A stretch of DNA of 39,799 bases from Chloroflexota bacterium (lineage in GTDB: Bacteria > Chloroflexota > Anaerolineae > Aggregatilineales > Phototrophicaceae). The stretch covers positions 1 through 39,799 of the forward strand of contig WTGF01000027.1 in the NCBI GenBank assembly GCA_011525385.1, read 5' to 3'. The stretch's first letter is position 1; the number at the start of each line of letters is the position of its first letter. Of the stretch, positions 33,027-39,799 are shown piece by piece. The translations under genes were made by a program, and so were the position numbers. The notes under the pieces are model-generated. The model did no database searches. It saw only the letters and a list, made by a program, of their open reading frames with translations, and had not been told where the DNA came from.

Positions 33027-34286
33027 TTACCCGGCATTGGCTATATCAGTTGCCGGGACGGACGATACTTCCGCAACGACAGGCTGCGTTTCTATCTCGA
33101 AATTCGCGTCAGCCTTCAGCACGGTGAACAGGAAATGACCGCCTTCGCCGCGGCTGTTCCCTTCAGCCCAAATGCGGCCGCCATGGGCTTCGATGATATG
33201 TTTGCAAATTGCCAGGCCCAAGCCTGTTCCGTCGTCGCCGGAGCGCGAAACATCGGCTTGATAAAATCGTTCGAATACGCGTTCTCGCAGGTCTTCTGGT
33301 ACCCCAGGCCCCTTATCGAGAATCGACACTGAAACTTCGTCGTCAAGTTCGGTCGCCGTAATCGTGATCGCTTGCTTCAAAGGCGACCATTTGATCGCGT
33401 TATGGATTAAATTGCCCAGCACTCGCTTCAGTTGATCGGCGTCGCACAATACGGCAAAACTCCGGGGAACATGACTGACTATTGTCAAGTCTTTCATCTC
33501 TGCCTGCGGGATCAAGCGCTCGATGGCTTCGTCCACTACCTGGGCCAGGGAGGTCGGCACCAGGCGCATAATGGCTTCGCCGGATTCTATCATAGAAAGA
33601 TCAAGCAATTCCTGAGACAGCCAGAGCAAGGCGTCGGTCTCCATCGCGATCTCTTTCAGCGATTGAATGCTTGCTTTCCGCTTGGGTCGATCAGCATCGA
33701 GGAACAGCCCCTCGATGATCAGGCGAATACGAGTGATTGGCGTACGCAACTCATGGGAGATATTGGCGACAAGATCGCGCCGGGCCCGATTCAGGTTTAC
33801 AAGATTGGTAACGTCCTGCATGGCAACAGCCACAAAACGTCGGCCTTCGGCGATCGGTACAACTTGCGTTCGAGCGCGATAGTAAACATCCTCTATCACG
33901 AACTGTTCTTCAAGGCTGTCGTGTTCGTTCAGGGTGTAGTCCACAAGGTTGGCTAGATCCCCTGAGCCGAGGATTTCGCAAAGCCTCTCGCCGACGGCAG
34001 ATCTATCGCCAAATAAACGTTCCGCTGCCTGATTGTGCGCGTGGATCACACCGGCTTCATCCAAAACCAGCGCCAGATCGAAAGCAACTTCTGATAGCGC
34101 GGAGTAAAGCGCCCTTGTCTCGTTGTTTACGTGTTCGGTTGAAATACGTTGCCGGCGCAGCGCGTCGATTTCGCTATCCCGGCTGCTGAGGGCCTCTTCC
34201 AAGGATTGGACCTGCCGTTGCAGCCGAGAGCCAGCATATGCCAGAAGGATGAAGGCAGCGGCGAATATAACCAATAGCAATTCCAT
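33027..34286 (-). CDS. PhoR-like sensor histidine kinase
   Basis: The 419-residue product is a membrane-bound sensor with one N-terminal span (LLLVIFAAAFILLAYAG), a short coiled coil, a PAS domain (about 60-165, with LVLDEAGVIHAHNQAAERLF), a HisKA H-box NISHELRTPITRI with His178, and an HATPase domain with N-box NLIHNAIKWS, G1 DKGPGVP and G2 GTGLGLAI. One span and no large external domain suggest that it senses an internal or membrane-complex signal, as PhoR does. It starts two bases after the regulator stop. The signal is unknown; a phosphate-response role is inferred only from architecture. Confidence 0.93.
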   Translation of the reverse strand: MELLLVIFAAAFILLAYAGSRLQRQVQSLEEALSSRDSEIDALRRQRISTEHVNNETRALYSALSEVAFDLALVLDEAGVIHAHNQAAERLFGDRSAVGERLCEILGSGDLANLVDYTLNEHDSLEEQFVIEDVYYRARTQVVPIAEGRRFVAVAMQDVTNLVNLNRARRDLVANISHELRTPITRIRLIIEGLFLDADRPKRKASIQSLKEIAMETDALLWLSQELLDLSMIESGEAIMRLVPTSLAQVVDEAIERLIPQAEMKDLTIVSHVPRSFAVLCDADQLKRVLGNLIHNAIKWSPLKQAITITATELDDEVSVSILDKGPGVPEDLRERVFERFYQADVSRSGDDGTGLGLAICKHIIEAHGGRIWAEGNSRGEGGHFLFTVLKADANFEIETQPVVAEVSSVPATDIANAG

Positions 34287-34288
34287 AC

Positions 34289-34981
34289 CTAGTCCTCGAA
34301 GCGGTAGCCCACGCCGCGAACCGTGCTAATGAGCCGAGGATTGGAGGGATTGTCTTCGATCTTTTCGCGCAGCCAACGGATATGGACATCAACCGTTCGC
34401 TTGTCCACGAAATAGTCATATCCCCAGACTTTGGTCAAGATCAGATCGCGTGACAAAACAGCATTTTTATTGCGCATAAGCTCTGCCAAGAGATCGAATT
34501 CCTTGTTGCTCAGCTTGACTTCATCCGTTCCTTTGAATACTCTGCGTCCGGTCAGATCAAGCCGCAGGTCCCCGGCAATCAACTCGTCCTGGACCTGCCG
34601 CCTGGCCGGCGACGGGGGGCGCATTTGCACCCGTACGCGAGCCAGGAACTCGCCCAAACCAGGGGGCTTAACAATGTAGTCGTTGGCGCCGCTCTCCAAG
34701 GCGACGATCTTATCAATTTCCGTACCCCTGGCTGTTAACATGATAATGGGCACTTCGGCCGTTTTGCTGTCGTTGCGGATCATGCGACACAGGCTCAGAC
34801 CATCCAGGCCGGGCAGTATTATGTCCAATACGAACAGGTCATATGTTTCGCGTTGGGCATGTTCCCATCCGCTCTCGCCATCGCGCGCAGTGGAAACATC
34901 GTAGCCCTCGGCGCGCAGCTTGCTGGCGAGATCGGCCGATATTTTCTCATCGTCTTCGACGATCAGAATTTTCTTTGTCAT
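34289..34981 (-). CDS. PhoB/OmpR-family response regulator
   Basis: The ~230-residue product has a receiver domain (acidic pair in VEDDE, phospho-acceptor Asp53 in FVLDIILPG, Lys in VKPP) and a winged-helix DNA-binding domain with LSNKEFDLLAEL, VDVHIRWLREKI and the closing ISTVRGVGYRF. The KPP sequence replaces the more common KPF. The ATG at 34981 begins the standard MTKKILIVEDD; a TTG at 35005 in frame would add eight residues. It is followed after two bases by its kinase. Three TTAACA motifs lie upstream. Confidence 0.94.
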   Translation of the reverse strand: MTKKILIVEDDEKISADLASKLRAEGYDVSTARDGESGWEHAQRETYDLFVLDIILPGLDGLSLCRMIRNDSKTAEVPIIMLTARGTEIDKIVALESGANDYIVKPPGLGEFLARVRVQMRPPSPARRQVQDELIAGDLRLDLTGRRVFKGTDEVKLSNKEFDLLAELMRNKNAVLSRDLILTKVWGYDYFVDKRTVDVHIRWLREKIEDNPSNPRLISTVRGVGYRFED

Positions 34982-35017
34982 GCGCTTAGCCCGAACGTTG
35001 ACCAAGTTCCATTCAGC

Positions 35018-35092
35018 TTAACATTATAGTGCTAAATCCTTGTTAAGACACATGACCACTCGTGTAAAGCCCAATCCGACAAAGCCTTAACA
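35018..35092 (-). promoter_or_regulatory. Upstream region of the two-component operon with TTAACA motifs
   Basis: TTAACA occurs at 35018-35023 and 35087-35092 (+ strand) and, inverted, at 35041-35046. A perfect TATAAT for the operon lies at 35023-35028 on the - strand, 42 bases before the start; it has no good -35 box, as expected for an activated promoter. TTAACA-type repeats are the PhoP box in Bacillus, but spacing here is irregular. Confidence 0.35.
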
Positions 35093-35192
35093 TCGCGGTC
35101 ATTGGCGTACTGATTTGACTTTATTTTGTTAGCGCGCGAGAGAATCCGTAGCGCATTCCGGCGCGAAGCACGGATAATAAGACGCCGCTCGT

Positions 35193-36152
35193 CTAGCCGT
35201 CAGCGATAGCTCGGACCCCTCCAAGCGATGTCGCGCGCCTGACGGCGTCACGGATAGCGCTTGCAACCGCTTCCGCAGCATAAGCGCCAACAAGGCTTGT
35301 GTCCGCAGGGACTTGACCGGTAGCCAGCGCGAAAATCGTATCGCCGTCGTACATCGTATGCGCGGGATTGACCGCTCGCGCTATGCCGTCGTGGGCCATC
35401 TGCGCGACTTTCTGCGCCCCTGTTTTGTTGAGCGCACCGTTGGTCGCTATTACGCCGATGACCGTAGACTCGTTGGCCGGTCCATCGCTGCTTGCCGCGG
35501 CGATGGCCTCCAATACAGAGTCAAATCCTGCGCCGTCGCTTGAACGCAAACCGGCCAGGATTTCGCCGCGTTCGTCGTAGACATTGCCAACGGCGTTCAC
35601 GGCCATCAGCGCAGCGACCACCAAGCCGTTTCTCAGGGCAATTGCGGCGGATCCAATCCCGCCTTTTGACGCGCGTTCATTGCCCGCTATGGCGCCGACT
35701 CTGGCGCCGATACCTGCTCCCACACTGCCCAATTCAACGACGCCCGTTCCAGCGTTCTGGCAAGCCTGGTATCCAGCATCGCTGTCGGGGAATACATCCT
35801 GTCGTCCAAGTCCCAAGTCAAAGAGTATGGCTGCAGGAACGATTGGCACAGTCAAGCCACTGCGCGATTGGTATCCCAGCCCGCGCTCGATATGCCAGCG
35901 CATGACACCGTCAGCGGATGACAAACCGAAAGCGCTGCCGCCGGAAAGCACAACTGCCGTCACCTCCGCCACCAGATTATGCGCCTGAAGCAGATCGGTC
36001 TCTCTTGTGCCGGGCGCGCCTCCGCGAACATCAACCCCGCCCACTGTCTTTGGCGGGCAGAGTACGACAGTGCAGCCGGTTGCCGCTATTGCGTCTGTAT
36101 AGTGACCAACCTTGATCCCCGGGACACGAGTCAGCGTATTGTTGTTAATCAT
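35193..36152 (-). CDS. P1-family (DmpA/NylC-like) Ntn-type peptidase or amidase
   Basis: The family is made as one chain that cuts itself to expose a catalytic Ser or Thr and then hydrolyses N-terminal peptide or nylon-like amide bonds. The ~319-residue product has all the landmarks: PGIKVGHYTD, VDVRGGAPGTRETDLL, VVLSGGSAFGLSSADGVMRW, GSVGAGIGARVG and NAVGNVYD. The self-cleavage region is STVIGVIATNGALNK, where the Thr after Ser is the candidate nucleophile. C-terminal AHDGIARAVNPAHTMYDGDTIFALATG is also typical. ATG 36152 overlaps the end of the DUF2007-like gene by eight bases (ATGATTAA); ATG 36164 is also possible. There is no signal peptide. Confidence 0.9.
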   Translation of the reverse strand: MINNNTLTRVPGIKVGHYTDAIAATGCTVVLCPPKTVGGVDVRGGAPGTRETDLLQAHNLVAEVTAVVLSGGSAFGLSSADGVMRWHIERGLGYQSRSGLTVPIVPAAILFDLGLGRQDVFPDSDAGYQACQNAGTGVVELGSVGAGIGARVGAIAGNERASKGGIGSAAIALRNGLVVAALMAVNAVGNVYDERGEILAGLRSSDGAGFDSVLEAIAAASSDGPANESTVIGVIATNGALNKTGAQKVAQMAHDGIARAVNPAHTMYDGDTIFALATGQVPADTSLVGAYAAEAVASAIRDAVRRATSLGGVRAIADG

Positions 36153-36483
36153 CGTCTTCGACATAATATTCGTCGCCGTCGCCGTCGTCTTGCCAGATGA
36201 TCCGCATTTTGTCGTTGCTCGCTTCGATTTGCTCGTTCGACTCCGTGAACAAGATCCGCTCTGCCCGCTCATAGTCCGTTGGCATTACCAGAATCTTGAT
36301 CTCGCCCAGATTACCGAGGGTAATGCCAAGCGCCGTTGCGCCGGCTTCTTGATGGATGAGCGCGGGTATCTCGTTCGCCTTGAGTTTGCCAGCGAGAACA
36401 TGCGCTTCTTGCAGGTTGTTGGTGATGTAAACCACGATCCATTGCGGACCGTCAGCTTCGTTGTGAAGTTTGCGAAGACCCAT
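36145..36483 (-). CDS. DUF2007-like small cytosolic protein
   Basis: The 112-residue product resembles the DUF2007 'putative signal-transducing' fold: a short ferredoxin-like core with VVYITNNLQEAHVLAGKLKANEIPALIHQEAG and an ILVMPTDYERAERIL segment. An acidic tail (WQDDGDGDEYYVEDDD) follows. Members are often found fused to or beside enzymes and have no firm function. It overlaps the following P1 hydrolase gene, so the two are coupled. The ATG at 36483 has no evident Shine-Dalgarno sequence. Confidence 0.75.
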   Translation of the reverse strand: MGLRKLHNEADGPQWIVVYITNNLQEAHVLAGKLKANEIPALIHQEAGATALGITLGNLGEIKILVMPTDYERAERILFTESNEQIEASNDKMRIIWQDDGDGDEYYVEDDD

Positions 36484-36730
36484 GGCGCGCCCGATTCTTG
36501 ATTCACAACCATTCTATCATGCCTTGTCACCGATTGAATGTAGCTCTAGGGATCCCAGTTTTCCATTGACAGCTAAAGTGATAAACTCCATATGTATCAA
36601 GATGCTGATCGCAGATCCGAGGTTTTTGCTCGGAATCCGCCAAGACCTTAGACCGCGAGACGCATAACGCTCCCATTAATGAAATTCTCAGCAGGCGCAT
36701 GTTTCGCTACCTTGCCGGAGTCACCAGTAC

Positions 36731-37954
36731 ATGTCAGTTACTGTACGTTTGAAAGCTTTGCAGGTACTGTTTCCATACGTCTTCTTGTTCGTGCTGAGTC
36801 TTCTCATTTTTCTTCCAATTATGGAAGCTGCAACCGAGCGACGCCTGGACTTCGGTTCTCACATCAGAATTGCCGAGGCATTGCCTCAGGGAGTTAAGAG
36901 CGAATCCCACAAGAGTGTATCCCATGTCTTGTATCATGCCGTATATAAACTATTAAAGGCTTGGCTGCCGCAGCATGAGCCTTCGAATATCGCGCTTATG
37001 GCTATAATGGTTTTCGTAATTCCTCTGCCCTTGATCATATATTCAATCCTAAAGCGAAACTGCGCGGGTCCGATTGCCGCGCCGGGAATCTTGTTACTGT
37101 CCCTCGGTTTGGCGATTGCGTCGCCTATCACTTTCTGGGCCGACTATGTGATGATCGGTTACTTTAATCCAATTGTATATCATAACCCAACACTGATCGC
37201 CCTCCGACTATTCGCCATTCCGGTTTCTCTTCTTGCCCTGGGCGTATTCAGCAACACATCGTATCGAAATGCAAACCATCAGCTTTACACGCTCCTGCTT
37301 TGCTCTTCCGTGATATTGCTATCTACGCTAGCGAAGCAGAGTTATACCCTTGTGTTGATACCGGGCTGTTGCGCATTTGCTGCTTGGAGAGCTTTCCGAG
37401 GCAATCGTGTTGATTGGATACTTCTTGTCTTTGGAATTTGCATTCCGGGCTCGCTAATGTTAGGTCTTCAGTACCTCATATCGTATGGGGACTTCACTAA
37501 CGATTCTATTATTTCTTTTGGCGTTTTCGCATTTTTCAGATATTACATTCCGGATTGGCGCGTTCCAATACAATTGCTGCTCTCGCTTGCTTTTCCCATA
37601 GCGGTCTACCTGTTGTTTTTTAGGGAAGCCAGAAAGCATCTCTATTTGAATTTGTCGTGGACAGTGTTCGCGGTGAGCGCATTTGTGACATATTGCCTTT
37701 ACGAAACAGGGTTGCGCATAGGGCACGGAAACTTCTTGTGGAATAGCTATATCACGGTTTTCGTATTGATGTTCGCTTCTGTACTGTTCCTTGTTCAGCA
37801 ATATGTACGATCCAGACTTGATGTAGTTCATCAAAGTATGTCGTCACGAATGTCGTTGAAGTTCTCTATTTCCGCCGTTTTGCTCGGTTCTCACGTGTTT
37901 TTCGGCATTGGATACTACGTTCGATTCTTGATCGGCATCGATATAATAAAGTAG
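36731..37954 (+). CDS. Multi-pass membrane protein, possible GT-C-type glycosyltransferase
   Basis: The 407-residue product has about ten hydrophobic spans. After the first one (VLFPYVFLFVLSLLIFLPI) comes a loop with Asp40 and His44 in RRLDFGSHIRIAEAL, the position where GT-C glycosyltransferases carry their catalytic acidic residues. YHNPTLIALRLFAIPVS follows in a later span. The family is not certain, and an O-antigen or polysaccharide membrane protein is an alternative. The base composition is visibly more AT-rich than its neighbours, hinting at transfer. GGAG ten bases upstream is the only candidate ribosome-binding site. It is convergent with the GT39-like gene. Confidence 0.65.
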   Translation: MSVTVRLKALQVLFPYVFLFVLSLLIFLPIMEAATERRLDFGSHIRIAEALPQGVKSESHKSVSHVLYHAVYKLLKAWLPQHEPSNIALMAIMVFVIPLPLIIYSILKRNCAGPIAAPGILLLSLGLAIASPITFWADYVMIGYFNPIVYHNPTLIALRLFAIPVSLLALGVFSNTSYRNANHQLYTLLLCSSVILLSTLAKQSYTLVLIPGCCAFAAWRAFRGNRVDWILLVFGICIPGSLMLGLQYLISYGDFTNDSIISFGVFAFFRYYIPDWRVPIQLLLSLAFPIAVYLLFFREARKHLYLNLSWTVFAVSAFVTYCLYETGLRIGHGNFLWNSYITVFVLMFASVLFLVQQYVRSRLDVVHQSMSSRMSLKFSISAVLLGSHVFFGIGYYVRFLIGIDIIK

Positions 37955-38018
37955 CCAAAGCCCTCAAACGCGCCTGGCGCCCCCTGCCGCAGCATAAACT
38001 TCATTCGCTTACGAGGCG

Positions 38019-39560
38019 CTAGCAGGGATCGGAATCGCGGACATAGCGCTCAACGACGGCATCTGTTTCTTCCAGGTATTTTCCGCAGGATCGATAATAA
38101 TTGCGTGTCCACCAGAAGATATCGCCCATGGAACGCTCGTCGGTCTCTTGAGGGTCGTAAAGCAACCAAAACGCAGCGTGCCTGGATACGAATTCGTCGA
38201 GCGAGCTTATGGATTGCCCGGTCGTTTGAATGGTGAGCCTGCCGCCGCCATCGTAATAGATGTGAACCAGATTGCTTGGCTTGATGAGCTTCTGATAGTA
38301 GTCACCTGTGATCCAGGTTATCTTGCGGGACGGGTGTAAGCTGAGCACCGATTCTGTAGGTCGCACTTCAATACTGGGATGGTAGACCAAAGTATAAAAG
38401 GGTGGCGCGTACAGCGACTCCAGGCTTTTGCGTTTGCTTGCAATATAGGAATTCTCGTTTTGCGAATACATGAAGAATGAGAGTATCCAGACAGCCGCCA
38501 GCAAGAACTGAACTGGCGCCCGCCTGGGGAGGAAATTCCAGGCGATAGCCAGAGCGCCGCCTAGCAAAGGCGCCAACAGGAGCATGTATCGCAGCCGCTT
38601 CGGTATGAGTATGGGCTTGATTTCATTAGCCAACAACATGACGGCAATCGCCAGAAAAGTGAGAATCAATAGAAATCGTTGAGGCTCGTCCAATTGCTTG
38701 CGATGCCAGACGATGATTATCAGAGCGGCAAGCGGTAGAATCCAGAAATCATTGCTATAGACATGGCCGAGACTCAGCAATGACTCGAATGCGTTCATGC
38801 CACTTATTGACTTGCTGGAAAAACCTTCGAAACCCTTAACAACCGTAGGCGCCCAGGGCAAGAACAGCAAGCCGCCTCCAACGAAGGCAAAAGAAACAGA
38901 AACCCAGCGTCGATTCTTGGGCACAAACAGCAGGTGATACATACCGACGGCTGCTATAGCAAAGATTCCGAAATAATGTACGTACAGTATGAGTCCACAA
39001 CTGACGGCAAGAGATAGCCAGGCCCACCAGGTCATGCGCTCCGATGTTTCCAGCAAGCGCCAATAGCACCCAACGATCCAAGCGACCAAAAGCGGCAACA
39101 ACGTGTACATCCTTAGTTCTCGTGAAAAAAAGAGGAACAAAGAATTGATGGAGACGATAAACATAGCAGCAAGCGCCAGACCGCCATCACGTGATAGTCG
39201 AGCGAAGCGATAGACAGCTGCCAAAGACAGGAGCGCAAAGTAAGCAGAAAGTAGCCGCAATAGGAAAAGATCGCTGCCAACAAGCCTCGACCAAAGGTTT
39301 AGAAGGAGGAAGTATAAGGGTCCGTGTTGCTCGCTATGGGTTGCAACGCTTGTGACCGTTTCCTGCAATGGCTGTGGTGAGCTGATAGTCGGACCGAAGA
39401 TATGTGTCAGCGTCCGCAATTCGTCATGATTTGCCAAGGGAACGGTCGTCAGATCTCTGGTGCCAAAGAACCAAACGAATAACAAGCATGCTAGAGCGCC
39501 CATCGAATGAATCACGGATCCATTTACGCGAGCGGAAGTCCTACCCCTGTGGAATAGCAT
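38019..39560 (-). CDS. GT39/ArnT-like membrane glycosyltransferase
   Basis: The 513-residue product is a GT-C enzyme that moves a sugar from a polyprenyl-phosphate donor to a lipid, protein or glycan outside the membrane. Evidence is a first span (LACLLFVWFFG) followed by the acidic pair in NHDEL (Asp46, Glu47), then EQHGPLYFLLLNLW, SRELRMYTLLP and nine or more further spans. A ~150-residue soluble C-terminal domain follows. These are the landmarks of the PMT_2/DUF2723-type proteins common in Chloroflexota. The acceptor is unknown. It is convergent with the gene at 36731 and, with it, may act on cell-surface glycan. Confidence 0.88.
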   Translation of the reverse strand: MLFHRGRTSARVNGSVIHSMGALACLLFVWFFGTRDLTTVPLANHDELRTLTHIFGPTISSPQPLQETVTSVATHSEQHGPLYFLLLNLWSRLVGSDLFLLRLLSAYFALLSLAAVYRFARLSRDGGLALAAMFIVSINSLFLFFSRELRMYTLLPLLVAWIVGCYWRLLETSERMTWWAWLSLAVSCGLILYVHYFGIFAIAAVGMYHLLFVPKNRRWVSVSFAFVGGGLLFLPWAPTVVKGFEGFSSKSISGMNAFESLLSLGHVYSNDFWILPLAALIIIVWHRKQLDEPQRFLLILTFLAIAVMLLANEIKPILIPKRLRYMLLLAPLLGGALAIAWNFLPRRAPVQFLLAAVWILSFFMYSQNENSYIASKRKSLESLYAPPFYTLVYHPSIEVRPTESVLSLHPSRKITWITGDYYQKLIKPSNLVHIYYDGGGRLTIQTTGQSISSLDEFVSRHAAFWLLYDPQETDERSMGDIFWWTRNYYRSCGKYLEETDAVVERYVRDSDPC

Positions 39561-39598
39561 GGCGCGATTGTACTAAAAATGGGAAAAGCAGAAAGGTG

Positions 39599-39630
39599 GA
39601 GCGTGGACGACTACATTTCATTCCACGCTC
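39599..39630 (-). terminator. Candidate terminator of the rRNA operon
   Basis: GAGCGTGGA and TCCACGCTC form a perfect 9-bp stem across a 14-base loop. On the - strand it is followed by CACC and then a T-rich tract, about 130 bases downstream of the 5S 3' end. It could also separate the rRNA from the glycosyltransferase gene, which runs the same way. Confidence 0.5.
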
Positions 39631-39693
39631 ACAGAAAATAATAACCGGTTCGGCTACCGCAGATCGCGGTTTATTAGAGAAGGAGATCTGCAC

Positions 39694-39741
39694 ATGAAGA
39701 TTTTACAGGCAAGTGATAGATCGTACCCAAGCGAAAAATAG
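39694..39741 (+). CDS. Possible 15-residue peptide with a strong ribosome-binding site
   Basis: ATG at 39694 follows GAAGGAG with eight bases between, and the frame MKILQASDRSYPSEK stops at 39739-39741. It lies between the divergent ends of the glycosyltransferase and 5S genes. No promoter is visible, and a chance Shine-Dalgarno match is possible. Confidence 0.25.
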   Translation: MKILQASDRSYPSEK

Positions 39742-39761
39742 GAAAAAGAGCAGTTGTTTGT

Positions 39762-39799
39762 CGCGTTGGCGGCGGCATACTCTCCCACATCGTCTCCAA
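39762..39799 (-). rRNA. rrf: 5S ribosomal RNA, 3' end (partial)
   Basis: On the - strand the window ends with GATGTGGGAGAGTATGCCGC followed by CGCCAACGCGAC. GTGGGAGAGTA is the highly conserved 3' helix region of bacterial 5S rRNA, and the GC-rich end would be the 3' strand of helix I. The gene continues beyond the window, presumably with 23S and 16S further on. The exact 3' end is uncertain by a few bases. Confidence 0.85.

Noticed and set aside
33027..34981. Assigning the two-component pair firmly as the phosphate regulators PhoR and PhoB
   Set aside because: Architecture fits, but no pst, phoU or phosphatase genes are near, so gene names were not given.

Overview
The window looks like the chromosome of an uncultivated member of the Chloroflexota (Anaerolineae-like), moderately GC-rich. 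The assignment is an inference. It rests on the style of the ABC transporters and intergenic repeats, the FMN-riboswitch-controlled NMT1-type importer, and the gene order rpe-fakA-fakB-fakB-recG. No phylogenetic marker beyond S20 and a fragment of 5S rRNA is present. No CRISPR array, prophage, transposase or tRNA was found. The short intergenic palindromes are the only mobile-looking DNA.

Layout. (1) 177-7780, + strand: a tightly packed run of ribulose-phosphate epimerase, a Dak-type fatty acid kinase (fakA), two DegV-type fatty-acid-binding proteins (fakB), the helicase RecG and an FkbM-type methyltransferase. (2) 7897-11486, + strand: phosphopantetheine adenylyltransferase (coaD), a coiled-coil protein, a strong terminator, and a ComEC/Rec2 homologue whose metallo-beta-lactamase domain has lost its metal ligands. 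(3) 11680-20734: a carbohydrate-type catabolic cluster. A TIM-barrel isomerase and a Gfo/Idh/MocA oxidoreductase (- strand) diverge from an amidohydrolase, a sugar-binding protein, a 53-residue membrane protein, two permeases and an argininosuccinate-lyase-like enzyme (+ strand). (4) 20759-25810: a lipoprotein monoheme cytochrome c, then an oligopeptide-type ABC importer (binding protein and two permeases) without an ATPase gene. (5) 26061-29300: rpsT (S20), an M20 metallopeptidase and a class V aminotransferase. (6) 29670-32755, - strand: promoter, FMN riboswitch, permease, binding protein and ATPase, a complete candidate riboflavin (or precursor) importer. (7) 33027-36483, - strand: a PhoR/PhoB-like two-component pair, a P1-family (DmpA/NylC-like) hydrolase and a DUF2007-like protein. 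(8) 36731-39560: two multi-pass membrane proteins, one clearly a GT39-like glycosyltransferase. (9) The last ~40 bases are the 3' end of a 5S rRNA gene on the - strand.

The most notable items are the FMN riboswitch that sets the substrate class of an otherwise ambiguous ABC system, a family of covarying palindromic elements ending in CCTAC scattered between genes (two copies form a perfect 26-bp inverted repeat around the amidohydrolase), the degenerate ComEC nuclease-like domain, the non-canonical argininosuccinate-lyase homologue in a sugar operon, and an EF-hand-like calcium loop inside a peptide permease. I did not find a clearly new defence or mobile system.
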